A stretch of 38,962 nucleotides of DNA from an uncultured Methylococcales bacterium (GTDB taxonomy: Bacteria; Pseudomonadota; Gammaproteobacteria; Methylococcales; Methylomonadaceae). The stretch lies in assembly GCA_903902705.1 (NCBI GenBank), contig CAIUVX010000050.1:1-38962 (forward strand), read 5' to 3'. Made by a program: the position numbers and the translations under genes. Positions 6,104-14,046 of the stretch are shown here, piece by piece (within the stretch, counting starts at the first letter, position 1; the number at the start of each line of letters is the position of its first letter). Under the pieces are notes generated by a model. The model worked only from the letters and a program-made list of their open reading frames with translations, made no database searches and was not told the origin of the DNA.

Positions 6104-8740
6104 TCAGCTAAAAAAATTCTTGCTGTCCGTGGCGACGGTGCGGGCTTGCTTTTCTGCCTCTGTTTGACCTAGGGCAAAACGGAAGCCGAGGTCGTGGAAG
6201 CGAATAACAGGCGCGTCGTAGTTACGGCTAGCAGAACGCGAGTACCTCGCGAGGCTGTACCAAGAACCGCCACGCAACACCCGCGACGTGCCTTCAGTTG
6301 CGCCTTTAGGATTCGTGACAGATTCATTCGGATAGTCACCAAACCAATCATTACACCATTCCAAAACATTACCGTGCATTTCGTACAAGCCCCAATCATT
6401 CGGTGGCAAGGATTTTACCGCAACGGTTTTGCCGCGATCCAGTCCTTTTTCAGCATTGTTATAAGGACGACTACCATCGTAATTAACTTGTTCAGGCGTG
6501 ATATTGTCACCAAAAGAAAACGGCGTTGTTTTTTTTGCTCCTGCTCTACAGGCGTATTCCCATTCGGCTTCGCTGGGTAAATAGGCGTTTAAATCGGGTA
6601 TCAATTGATTAAGTTTACTTAAAAAGTCTTGTACATCATCCCAACTGACTTGCTCAACGGGGTTGTTTTTATCCTCTTTAAAACGGGCTGGATTATCGCC
6701 CATCACCGCTTGCCATAAGGCTTGCGTGCAAGCTGTATCCGCTAACCAGTAGCCTTGTGTCAGTGTCACTTGATGCTGTATTTCATCGTCATAGCGTTCT
6801 GGTTCATCAGGCGGCGAACCCATTAAGAAACTACCAGACTCTATCCAGCGAAAACGCTGGCTGACTTTGTTAATGGTTAAATCGGCATAGATACCATACT
6901 TATCTTTACCAAATGGCGGTTTCCATGCCCAATCACTGTATTCAGCGACACGCCAAGGCAGGATGTGGTGTTTGCCTCGCCAGTTGACACTAACAAATAA
7001 ACCTTGACTATCCCGCCATATACGACTTGCCCAATCGGGTTTTTTAATGGCTTTTAGTTCCAGTTGTTCGGTTTCTGTTTCAATGCTGACGGTTTCAGCT
7101 TCATTTAAACTGAAAACTTGTCCATCTTGAATAATGTTTTGTTTACCATCGGCGTTGCGTTGTACGGGTGTGTGTTTTGTTGACAGCGTGGCAATGCTTA
7201 ATGGCTGCGCGTTGCTTTGCACACAAAACTGCCCTTGTCCTTGTTGGACAATGTACCACTGCTGTGTTTTTGTATTAGGATTATTTTCTTCAAGTTCATA
7301 CAGATCATAGCCTTGATTCAGTAGCTGTTGGCGTTGTGTTTCGTTATGACTGAGGGCGGCGATACGGTGTAATAACGGGCTTATCCTTGTGTCTAAAATG
7401 CAGTTTGGCGTTAAGGCAATCACGGTTTGCGCTTGGGCTTGTAACGCGCTGTTAGTTTGTTCGGTGTTTAACCGTGTGACCAGATTTTTATAATAGCGGT
7501 TGATGTTGTCATCCAATGGCGTATTCCGCTGCATGGCGTGTTTATTTAAGCCTTCTAAACATTTTAAACCTTGAAAAGCGGTGGCATGGTGTTCATTAAC
7601 AATTTGCCAAAAATCTTTGGTATCGTGTGGATAATATTGACGATAGTTTTCAGCGGTTTCTTTAGGAAAATAAATGCCTAAGCCGTTATCAACCACATCA
7701 GGATGTCGCCAGATAAAATGTTCGAGTTCACTGCCGCCCCACTGTAGTTCTTTGCGTAAGCGGCGCAATAAAGCGGTATCAATCAAGGGTAATACGGATA
7801 ACAGCGCGAAAATTTCGCGTCTTTTGGTTTCCGACAGTTCGGGCAGTGTAAAGCCTTTTTGATACGGATGACGGCGTACAGCTTGGCTATCGTTTAAGGG
7901 ATTGGGTTTAAGGTGTTGACACAGGTTTACATCATTTGGCGTGTTTCTGCTGGGGCTGAGTGTCAACATCGGTGCGCTGCGTGCTTGTAGGCGTTTGCTT
8001 AAGTATCGCCAATGCTTTGCGTTTAAATCACTTAAAATTAACACTGCAACATCATCGGCGGGTTCTTGCCATCTGTGCCATGAATCGTTAGACCTTGCAG
8101 GATAAGGCAAACAATACGCCTGTTCGTGAGTCATACTGTCTTCATCAAAACGTATCGCGCTAACGGCTTCTTTTCCTAAGCGTTTTTTCAGTTCATCGAC
8201 GATAAATTCAAAATCAACCCAATAGGGTTCTAAATCTAATCGGGCATCGACAATGATTTGTACGCGCTGTGACCAAACTTGTCTGGGCAAATAGGGCAAA
8301 CGCTTTAAGGCTTTACCTTTTGCCAGTTGTGAACTTAAACGGGTTAAGTCTAGGTTGTTACCTTCGCGCTTCTGCCCTAAGCCGTTATGCAGTAACGGAA
8401 TTAATCGTGCCATTGTGAGCAAAGGCTCGGCGGCTTTAAAACGATAACTGCCTTCTGTGGTTTCTGGCGGTGCGCCTGAAAAGGTATCGGGTTCGGGAAT
8501 AATGTCTGGTTTGGTTTTTGATTGACTGATTACGATGAATAAGGCGGGCGGGCGTTTTGGAGTTTGTTCTGCGTTGTCGTCTGCTGTTGTTGAAACAGTC
8601 GGTTCAGTGGTTGAACTAAAGCTCTGTTCAGCAATATAGTGTATTGGTTCATGTTCATAACCAAATAACTGCGCGATTTTTTCCAAAGTTTCATCTGATT
8701 CACCCGCAGCGTGTATCAGTGCTAAACGTCCCCATGCCAT
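6104..8740 (-). CDS. vWA-like protein fused to C-terminal FGE/CLec domain, probable DGR target
   Basis: This 878-residue cytoplasmic protein is the operon's largest. Residues 1-110 hold a short conserved opening and a Ser/Thr/Pro-rich linker. Residues about 158-265 look like a vWA fold (strand VQIIVDARLDLE, later VAVLILSDLN), but the metal-site DxSxS motif is degenerate (D165-A-R-L-D169). Residues about 290-460 are mainly helical. Residues about 628-878 are an FGE-sulfatase domain (GSFLMGSP, PSEAEWEYACRAG, GLYEMHGNV, RVLRGGSW, LGFRFA) lacking catalytic cysteines after GGSW. The overall form resembles SAV_2336-type proteins encoded beside MoxR ATPases. It starts 1 nt after the MoxR stop. The final domain carries variable region VR-A (6188-6259). 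I infer a sensor whose lectin-like end binds a changing ligand and whose vWA part couples to the ATPase. Confidence 0.9.
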   Translation of the reverse strand: MAWGRLALIHAAGESDETLEKIAQLFGYEHEPIHYIAEQSFSSTTEPTVSTTADDNAEQTPKRPPALFIVISQSKTKPDIIPEPDTFSGAPPETTEGSYRFKAAEPLLTMARLIPLLHNGLGQKREGNNLDLTRLSSQLAKGKALKRLPYLPRQVWSQRVQIIVDARLDLEPYWVDFEFIVDELKKRLGKEAVSAIRFDEDSMTHEQAYCLPYPARSNDSWHRWQEPADDVAVLILSDLNAKHWRYLSKRLQARSAPMLTLSPSRNTPNDVNLCQHLKPNPLNDSQAVRRHPYQKGFTLPELSETKRREIFALLSVLPLIDTALLRRLRKELQWGGSELEHFIWRHPDVVDNGLGIYFPKETAENYRQYYPHDTKDFWQIVNEHHATAFQGLKCLEGLNKHAMQRNTPLDDNINRYYKNLVTRLNTEQTNSALQAQAQTVIALTPNCILDTRISPLLHRIAALSHNETQRQQLLNQGYDLYELEENNPNTKTQQWYIVQQGQGQFCVQSNAQPLSIATLSTKHTPVQRNADGKQNIIQDGQVFSLNEAETVSIETETEQLELKAIKKPDWASRIWRDSQGLFVSVNWRGKHHILPWRVAEYSDWAWKPPFGKDKYGIYADLTINKVSQRFRWIESGSFLMGSPPDEPERYDDEIQHQVTLTQGYWLADTACTQALWQAVMGDNPARFKEDKNNPVEQVSWDDVQDFLSKLNQLIPDLNAYLPSEAEWEYACRAGAKKTTPFSFGDNITPEQVNYDGSRPYNNAEKGLDRGKTVAVKSLPPNDWGLYEMHGNVLEWCNDWFGDYPNESVTNPKGATEGTSRVLRGGSWYSLARYSRSASRNYDAPVIRFHDLGFRFALGQTEAEKQARTVATDSKNFFS
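6188..6259 (-). other. Candidate DGR variable region VR-A
   Basis: This is the equivalent 24-codon segment in the 878-residue protein. Residues at variable sites are Y/G, S/N, L/G, S/A, S/N, N/S, Y/S, D/S, I/N, R/G, F/N, H/G, D/L and L/I (VR-A/VR-B). The codons between them are identical at the DNA level. Every difference can be explained by an A in one template: AAC at codons 1-3, 11, 13-15 and 20-23, ACA at 7, AAT at 19 and ATC at 24. Outside this block the paralogues differ mainly at third positions. Confidence 0.8.
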
Positions 8741-8741
8741 A

Positions 8742-9656
8742 TTAATCAGCCAATTCTTTTTTCAACGCATAATCTTTGATTTTGGCTAATCGTTGTTGTT
8801 GATCATCTAGTTCTAATTTGCCTAACGCACTGAGTAAATCAATATATTCGGCTAATCCAGGTGGATAACGCTTGTATAGTTTTCTATCATCCAATAATAA
8901 CTTAGCCGCGTCTACATAAACCGATTCTGCGATTTTGTCGCCAAAATGTAATTCACCACGTTGTTTTAACCACAGTTCGTCTTCTTCCATTTTCAAAGTA
9001 TGCACAAAACAACGGCGCACAAAAGCGGTCGGCAATTCGCGTTCTTCATTGGTGGTAATAATCACCAATACTTTTTCAGGATTTGCTTTAATGGTTTGGT
9101 TAATGTATGGCACGGTAAACTGATAATTGCCCAAAGTTTCTAATAAACCATTGGGTAAATCAGGTTCAGCTTTATCAATTTCATCAATCAATAACACTAC
9201 GCCATTTTCATGAGCGTTATTATTTTCTGGTTCAGCTCTGAGTTTTGTATGGCATTGGTCATATTGTGCTTTAGCCGTTTCCCACTGATATGCCCACCAA
9301 AAAGCACTGGGTGATAAAAATTTTTCGGCTTTTAATTCTTTTAAATCACACTCCGCTTTGCTCATGGCTTGCGCTTCACCCAAACGCCCAATCGCATCAA
9401 AATTCCAATGTAAATCCGATAATTCAGTATTGCCGCGTATCACTTCACTGACAAACGCCCAACCCAATTGATGAGCGATAGCTTTTGCCATTTGTGATTT
9501 ACCTGTTCCTGATTTGCCCCGCACTAATAACGGTCTTCCTGCCGCGTAGGCTGCCCACAGTGCGTAACAATCGTCTTCATTGAAAATGTGAAAAAGGTTT
9601 TTATCTGGCTTGGAAATCGTGAGATTTTCGGGTTTGAAGTGTTCAAGTTTGGGCAT
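8742..9656 (-). CDS. MoxR-type AAA+ ATPase
   Basis: The 304-residue protein is a single AAA+ module. Walker A is GKSGTGKS at residues 47-54, Walker B VVLLIDEID at 153-161, sensor 1 around TTN 201-203, and the arginine finger candidates R214/R215 follow LPTAFV. An insertion between Walker A and B (about 95-150) is longer than in minimal MoxR proteins. The C-terminal lid helices are basic and acidic without extra domains. MoxR ATPases usually remodel or activate a vWA partner, and here the vWA-like protein is encoded immediately downstream with 1 nt between them. It is probably the NTP-dependent switch of the operon. It begins 6 nt after the protease stop. Confidence 0.93.
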   Translation of the reverse strand: MPKLEHFKPENLTISKPDKNLFHIFNEDDCYALWAAYAAGRPLLVRGKSGTGKSQMAKAIAHQLGWAFVSEVIRGNTELSDLHWNFDAIGRLGEAQAMSKAECDLKELKAEKFLSPSAFWWAYQWETAKAQYDQCHTKLRAEPENNNAHENGVVLLIDEIDKAEPDLPNGLLETLGNYQFTVPYINQTIKANPEKVLVIITTNEERELPTAFVRRCFVHTLKMEEDELWLKQRGELHFGDKIAESVYVDAAKLLLDDRKLYKRYPPGLAEYIDLLSALGKLELDDQQQRLAKIKDYALKKELAD

Positions 9657-9662
9657 GGGGGA

Positions 9663-11219
9663 TTATTCCTTTCGATGATATTCAAGTGCTTGCAAAAAAT
9701 CCTTAACTTTTGCAAGTACAGAGATTTGCTTTACAGAACAAGGGTTTTCTTCAGTGAGTTGTTCTTTTGGAGCGCAGCAAATAAAGCGCAAACAGCCTGC
9801 TAGTTCTGCTTGAGCCTTTAAAAACCAGTCTTTTGATTCCAGAATTTCAAGATAGGCTGGTGTTACTAAATAATAGATTAATTTCCCTTCTTGATTGTCA
9901 CGTTTTGACTCTGCTGCTGCGACTATTCTCTCTATTAAGTCATCCACTGGATGATTAGGTGGGGGAAGAAAATTCCACAAATCCTTATAAATTGGCGTTA
10001 ATAATATCTGGTCAGTCGATTCATCATCGGCATCATAGATAATAAGCGGCAAGCGAATATTTTTGTCATCCGTTTTAAATGGCTTGGGATTACCCAATTT
10101 AGACTTATCCGATTCATCAGGTTTATCGGATTTCTCTAGCATATATTGAGCGGGTCTAAAAAAGCTGCGCGAAATAATAACTTCAATATAATCGGGTTCT
10201 TTCAGATTAAGTTTACCTGTTGCCTGCTTCATTTGTTGTTCATGATGAAACCACCAGACAGGATCAACACTGTTAGTCAGTAACCAGCCAGCTATTTCTT
10301 CTACCTCGTCTATCCTATTCGGCGGGTATTTTTTCAAAATTCTTGTTATCACTGAAATAGAGTCAAGAACTGACATGGATTTACCCGTCTTATCGACTAT
10401 CAGAGATTCTTCAATAAGTTCATCTATGCTCTTATCTTTCTCCCCTTTCAAAAATTCTCTTAAAATCTTATCGGTAAAATTCTCTTGCAGAAGCCTTGAA
10501 ATGTTGGCTTTAATTTTATCGTGTAGCTTTCGCGTTTGTTTTTTTATCGCTTCTTCGTCAATGGGTTGCGATTTTGCTTTGAAGTCTGGATTAGTTGCTA
10601 ACAAGCTAGGGATAGATACTGCAAGAAAAAGACCTTCAATCGTTTTATATTCATGGGTGATGACTGCAACCAGTTTGTCATCAATGAATACAGGAGAACC
10701 AGAAAGCCCTGCCCAATCTTTATTTTCCTCTTTAACCGCTGCGCTTTTAATTTTTAGACCAGTATGCAGCTCGATAACACCATCTGCCCTTATTCCCGCT
10801 ACAACTCCCACATTAGGAATACTTTCACGGGTTTTGCCTACCTCATTTGCTTTTGCCTGATTAGACACTGTTCCTATTTTTCCTGCTTTTGGAAAACCCC
10901 GTGTTGACCATGACTTATTAATTTTTGGCACTCTATCTGCTAACGTCACTTGGGGTGCTTTAAACGGGGTTGTTTCTGAATAATGAATGATTGCTAAATC
11001 AAGCTGTTCGTCTTGAAACACAATGGTAAATGGTGTTTCAAGATATTCTTGTTTATGCCAAACCAGTGTAAATTGAGGAATAGCGTTACGCTTAGTAAAT
11101 GACACAACATGATTAGCCGTTAAAACAACGCCATTGCCAATTGGGTATCCCGTGCCTATAGTCCAATCACCGTCACTGTCTTTTACCAAAATTTGTACTA
11201 ACCATTTATCCTCTAACAT
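9663..11219 (-). CDS. Cytoplasmic trypsin-like serine protease with unknown C-terminal module
   Basis: The 518-residue protein begins directly with a chymotrypsin-fold protease. The triad is visible as H37 in TANHVV, D74 in QLDLAII and S173 in GLSGSP. There is no signal peptide, so it should act inside the cell. Residues about 210-310 are helical (KLHDKIKANISRLLQENF, ITRILKKYPP). Residues about 335-518 form another alpha/beta region with YIEVIISRSFF, LIIYDADDES and GKLIYYLVTP. I do not recognise this part; it could be a divergent VMAP-like or effector-associated adaptor of vWA-MoxR conflict systems. It lies 16 nt after the Trypco2-like gene, whose family is named for co-occurrence with such proteases. 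A role as the death or processing effector is inference. Confidence 0.88.
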   Translation of the reverse strand: MLEDKWLVQILVKDSDGDWTIGTGYPIGNGVVLTANHVVSFTKRNAIPQFTLVWHKQEYLETPFTIVFQDEQLDLAIIHYSETTPFKAPQVTLADRVPKINKSWSTRGFPKAGKIGTVSNQAKANEVGKTRESIPNVGVVAGIRADGVIELHTGLKIKSAAVKEENKDWAGLSGSPVFIDDKLVAVITHEYKTIEGLFLAVSIPSLLATNPDFKAKSQPIDEEAIKKQTRKLHDKIKANISRLLQENFTDKILREFLKGEKDKSIDELIEESLIVDKTGKSMSVLDSISVITRILKKYPPNRIDEVEEIAGWLLTNSVDPVWWFHHEQQMKQATGKLNLKEPDYIEVIISRSFFRPAQYMLEKSDKPDESDKSKLGNPKPFKTDDKNIRLPLIIYDADDESTDQILLTPIYKDLWNFLPPPNHPVDDLIERIVAAAESKRDNQEGKLIYYLVTPAYLEILESKDWFLKAQAELAGCLRFICCAPKEQLTEENPCSVKQISVLAKVKDFLQALEYHRKE

Positions 11220-11235
11220 GATTTCAGCGTCTCAA

Positions 11236-11568
11236 TTAGGCTTTGCTACTGATTGTTAAGGCATTAGGTGTCCATGTGCCATCTGAATTTTGTGTATAAC
11301 TCACTGCCCCTAAACTCAATTTAATTTTCTGCTTAATCGCTTTTTTGTATTTCGCACCTGCTTCAGCACTTGCATCAACGACACCGAGTCTAATTTTAAA
11401 CCCACCTTTACCATCGGCTTCTTTTTCTACGACTGTTTCCAATTCGACTTCTACATTATTCACATTAAAGCGAATTTCTTTATCTGTACTTTCTCGTTGC
11501 GCTTTTACTAACTCTTCACGCAATGCTTTGATTACATCCGCTAGTTCGAGTGCTGTATTATCTGTCAT
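11236..11568 (-). CDS. Trypsin-co-occurring domain (Trypco2-like) protein
   Basis: A 110-residue protein with ALELADVIKALREELVKAQ at the N terminus, a central strand set IRFNVNNVEVELETVVEKE, a glycine-rich turn, then FKIRLGVVDASAEAGAKYK and a final strand QKIKLSLGAVSY. This helix-plus-beta arrangement matches what I know of the Trypco2 family, found next to trypsin-like proteases in conflict operons. The adjacent gene is such a protease, which supports the call. GGAG lies 8 nt upstream of the ATG. It is the first gene of the leftward five-gene operon, so the promoter should be within 11569-11709. Function in the family is unknown; a recognition or inhibitor partner for the protease is a guess. 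Confidence 0.8.
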   Translation of the reverse strand: MTDNTALELADVIKALREELVKAQRESTDKEIRFNVNNVEVELETVVEKEADGKGGFKIRLGVVDASAEAGAKYKKAIKQKIKLSLGAVSYTQNSDGTWTPNALTISSKA

Positions 11569-11686
11569 GTTCTTGCTCCAGTTAAAAATGATAAGTTTTT
11601 GTTTAAATTTGGTTGTTGGCTTTGTTTAGTATCTTGGATTCAAATATAGACATATCTCACTCAATTAGAACTTAAATATATGTTGG

Positions 11687-11708
11687 AATCCAAAACCTGT
11701 TTTGAACT
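11687..11708. repeat. Hairpin repeat, copy 2 (upstream side of FGE operon)
   Basis: The segment 11689-11708 matches 5089-5108 at 19 of 20 nt in the same orientation, including the CCTG loop. It sits immediately after the Asp-box lipoprotein stop and 119 nt upstream of the operon's first gene, so the two copies bracket the five-gene module. Confidence 0.7.
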
Positions 11709-11709
11709 T

Positions 11710-12897
11710 CTATTCGTTGAGCATTTTAACAACCCATTTATTAGGTTGTTTAGGATGTTTTTCTGTCCACATTGCTAAAAATCCTGACTGCGTTGCCATA
11801 AGACGCGGATGGGTTGCCATGATGCCTTTGGTGGTTAAGCGTTTTGGTGCTGACCAAGTGACACCGCCATTTTGCGACTGTGCGGAAAAAATACTCGCGC
11901 CGTCTGGCTCGCGTTCATCCCAAATCGCCATCACCTGCTGATTATTGACCGCAATGTCGCTATGACTGGCTAAACCGCCTAGCGATTGTGGCGCAGTCCA
12001 TGTTTTACCGTTGTCCCCTGAATGCAATGTGTATAAACCCGCTTTGCCCTCAACACCTGTCCATACCGTGCTATATAAAGTATTGTCATCGCTAATGGCT
12101 AAGCCACCTCCAATATGCGGACAACCTTCAAATTGCCAGTTAAACAGTCCCACTGTACTGGTGCGTTGCCACGTCTCGCCATTATTGGCTGATTGCATCA
12201 ATGCCATATCACGCGGTTTCATATCCCGATACAGGATATTAATTTCGCCTGATGGTGATAGAGCTAAGGTATTCCAACAGCAAGAGCAAGTGGAATCATC
12301 CAATTTTTGGCTGGCTTGCCAATGCTCACCGCCATCAAGCGAACGGGCATAACGTAAACTTTGATAGCCATTTTCCTCAGGATCAGCTAACCAAACTGTA
12401 TGAAAAATGCCTTTTTTATCGGCAATCACATCGATATGTGCTTGATCGCCATTATTATCAACGGCAGGATTTGTGCCTTGTTGCCACGTTTTGCCAGCAT
12501 CATGAGAATAATAACTGACCATCGCACCCATACTGGGTAGTTCACCTTTCACTTGCCAGATTGCAAGCAGATTGTCACCTGCGACGGCAATTTGAACATC
12601 ATTACCACGCACGGCAAGTGGCTGGGTATTGGTGGCAACATCAACCGCACTACCCCAATGTTCACCACCATCGTCAGAAGATAAATAGCGAATGACAACA
12701 CGGTTATTTTTTTCGCCCACTTTACCTGCAATCAAGGTGTGGATAATATTATGGTCAACGGTCACATCGAAGCTGGTCACTTCCTGTAAACCCAAAGAAG
12801 AGGATGTTGGCTGTGCAACTTGCGGAGTAACGCACGCCGTTAAAGACACTAAAACCACGCCAACAAGCAGTGTGTGTAAATAAGAAAATCGATACAT
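11710..12897 (-). CDS. Asp-box (BNR/sialidase-like) beta-propeller lipoprotein
   Basis: This 395-residue protein has a lipoprotein signal with lipobox LTAC (Cys22). It then carries at least six Asp-box repeats of the S-x-D-x-G-x-x-W type, for example SSDDGGEHW, SHDAGKTW, SLDGGEHW, SANNGETW, SGDNGKTW and SQNGGVTW, spread through the chain as in a six-bladed propeller. A cysteine cluster, CSCCW, near the middle is unusual for sialidases and could bind metal. The sialidase arginine triad cannot be confirmed, so enzyme activity should not be assumed. It probably sits on the periplasmic face of a membrane. If the neighbouring FGE module was inserted, this gene was once next to the copper operon, which would suit a metal-linked role. 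Confidence 0.85.
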   Translation of the reverse strand: MYRFSYLHTLLVGVVLVSLTACVTPQVAQPTSSSLGLQEVTSFDVTVDHNIIHTLIAGKVGEKNNRVVIRYLSSDDGGEHWGSAVDVATNTQPLAVRGNDVQIAVAGDNLLAIWQVKGELPSMGAMVSYYSHDAGKTWQQGTNPAVDNNGDQAHIDVIADKKGIFHTVWLADPEENGYQSLRYARSLDGGEHWQASQKLDDSTCSCCWNTLALSPSGEINILYRDMKPRDMALMQSANNGETWQRTSTVGLFNWQFEGCPHIGGGLAISDDNTLYSTVWTGVEGKAGLYTLHSGDNGKTWTAPQSLGGLASHSDIAVNNQQVMAIWDEREPDGASIFSAQSQNGGVTWSAPKRLTTKGIMATHPRLMATQSGFLAMWTEKHPKQPNKWVVKMLNE

Positions 12898-13015
12898 AGC
12901 AGCTTAAAATACCGTGTTAATAAACCTGTCAACGCAGGCAGAATGATTTAATTTGACACTATACAATGAAATCTATTTATTGTAGTAGTATGGAACTCGC
13001 TTAATTCATCCGCCG

Positions 13016-13054
13016 ACCTTTATCCGTCGGAGGGTGTCACTCGACGGATAAGGT
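13016..13054. repeat. Inverted repeat upstream of secreted FGE gene
   Basis: Arms around TTATCCGTCG and CGACGGATAA form an 11-13 bp stem with a single bulged T and a 12-nt loop. No T-run follows. It lies 45 nt upstream of the 13100 gene, so it could be a 5' leader hairpin, or a dispersed repeat between the divergent genes. Confidence 0.55.
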
Positions 13055-13099
13055 TGAGTGTGGATTGAAACATAACTATAAAATAATGAGGAGAAAGCC

Positions 13100-13873
13100 A
13101 TGAATATAAAATTTATTTTTACTTTCATTGCCATAATAATACCTTGGCAATCAGTATACGCGGTAGAGGTTCAACATAAACCGTTTGCAGGAATCGGCTT
13201 TGTCAAAATAGAGGCGGGCTGTTTTTTGATGGGGCGAGATACAGAAGTTAAAGAAAGTAGCGAAGTTGAATTGCCGCAGCATCGTGTTTGCATTGAAAAA
13301 CCTTTTTACCTGAGTGAAACCGAAATTACTCAGAAACAATGGGAAACTGTGATGGGCAGTAATCCCAGCAAGTACAAGGGACAGTATAAACCTGTAGAAA
13401 AAGTTAATTGGAATGATACCCAAGATTTTATCAAGCGTTTAAACGATCAAGAAGGCGGTAGCTTTTTTCGCCTCCCTAGCGAGGCGGAATGGGAATATGC
13501 CGCTAGAGCAGGCAGTACCACGCTGTATTCCTTTGGTGATAAACCCAAGGATTTAGTCGATTATGCGTGGTTTGGTAATGAGGGTTATCACGGTACTAGC
13601 AAAGAAGTTGGCACTAAAAAACCTAATCAATGGGGATTATATGATATGCACGGTAATGTTTGGGAATGGGTGCAGGATTGGTACGATCCTAACTATTACC
13701 ATAACAGCCCAGAAAAAGACCCCAAAGGCCCAGAGTCTGGTCAATATCGCGTCTATCGTGGGGGAAGTTGGGTGGGTAAAGCCGTTAATTTACGCTCAGC
13801 TCTGCGCTATAGCGGTTTACCTGTGAGCCGTACTAGCGACATTGGTTTTCGTCTGTTAAGAGAGGTCGAATAA
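13100..13873 (+). CDS. Secreted FGE-sulfatase/CLec-domain protein
   Basis: The 257-residue protein has a signal peptide (cleavage near VYA, about residue 21) and then a complete FGE-sulfatase domain: FVKIEAGCFLMGRD, TEITQKQWETVMGSNPS, PVEKVNWNDTQDFI, RLPSEAEWEYAARAG, GLYDMHGNVWEWVQDW, RVYRGGSW and IGFRLL. The cysteines of catalytic FGE after GGSW are missing, so copper-dependent formylglycine formation is unlikely. It is closer in layout to generic SUMF1/PvdO-like proteins. GAGGAG lies 8 nt upstream of the ATG. It is a third FGE paralogue in the window but is exported and not in the operon. Its C-terminal segment (YSGLPVSRTSD) occupies DGR-type variable positions, with many NNY codons, but there is no close nucleotide match to the other two copies. 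Confidence 0.9.
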   Translation: MNIKFIFTFIAIIIPWQSVYAVEVQHKPFAGIGFVKIEAGCFLMGRDTEVKESSEVELPQHRVCIEKPFYLSETEITQKQWETVMGSNPSKYKGQYKPVEKVNWNDTQDFIKRLNDQEGGSFFRLPSEAEWEYAARAGSTTLYSFGDKPKDLVDYAWFGNEGYHGTSKEVGTKKPNQWGLYDMHGNVWEWVQDWYDPNYYHNSPEKDPKGPESGQYRVYRGGSWVGKAVNLRSALRYSGLPVSRTSDIGFRLLREVE

Positions 13874-14046
13874 TCACTTCAAAAATCAAAATCAACTGGC
13901 AAAAATGACGCTATATCTTTAAGCCATTCTAATGTTTTTATGTGTTAGAATGCTTCTTGGCAATCATTAGTTGTTAGTTGAATGCCTTTTGTTGCACATC
14001 CCTTAAATTAAACAGTGGAATCTACATTCTACCGAGGATAAAAATT

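Noticed and set aside
6194-6580. A 128-codon open frame opposite the FGE domain
   Set aside because: It is antisense to a strongly conserved domain, has an arginine-rich composition typical of shadows and no ribosome site.
5142-8740. True formylglycine-generating enzyme
   Set aside because: The catalytic cysteine pair is absent from both domains and no sulfatase gene is near.
11710-12897. Active sialidase
   Set aside because: Asp-boxes occur in many propellers, and I could not identify the arginine triad or catalytic Tyr/Glu pair.
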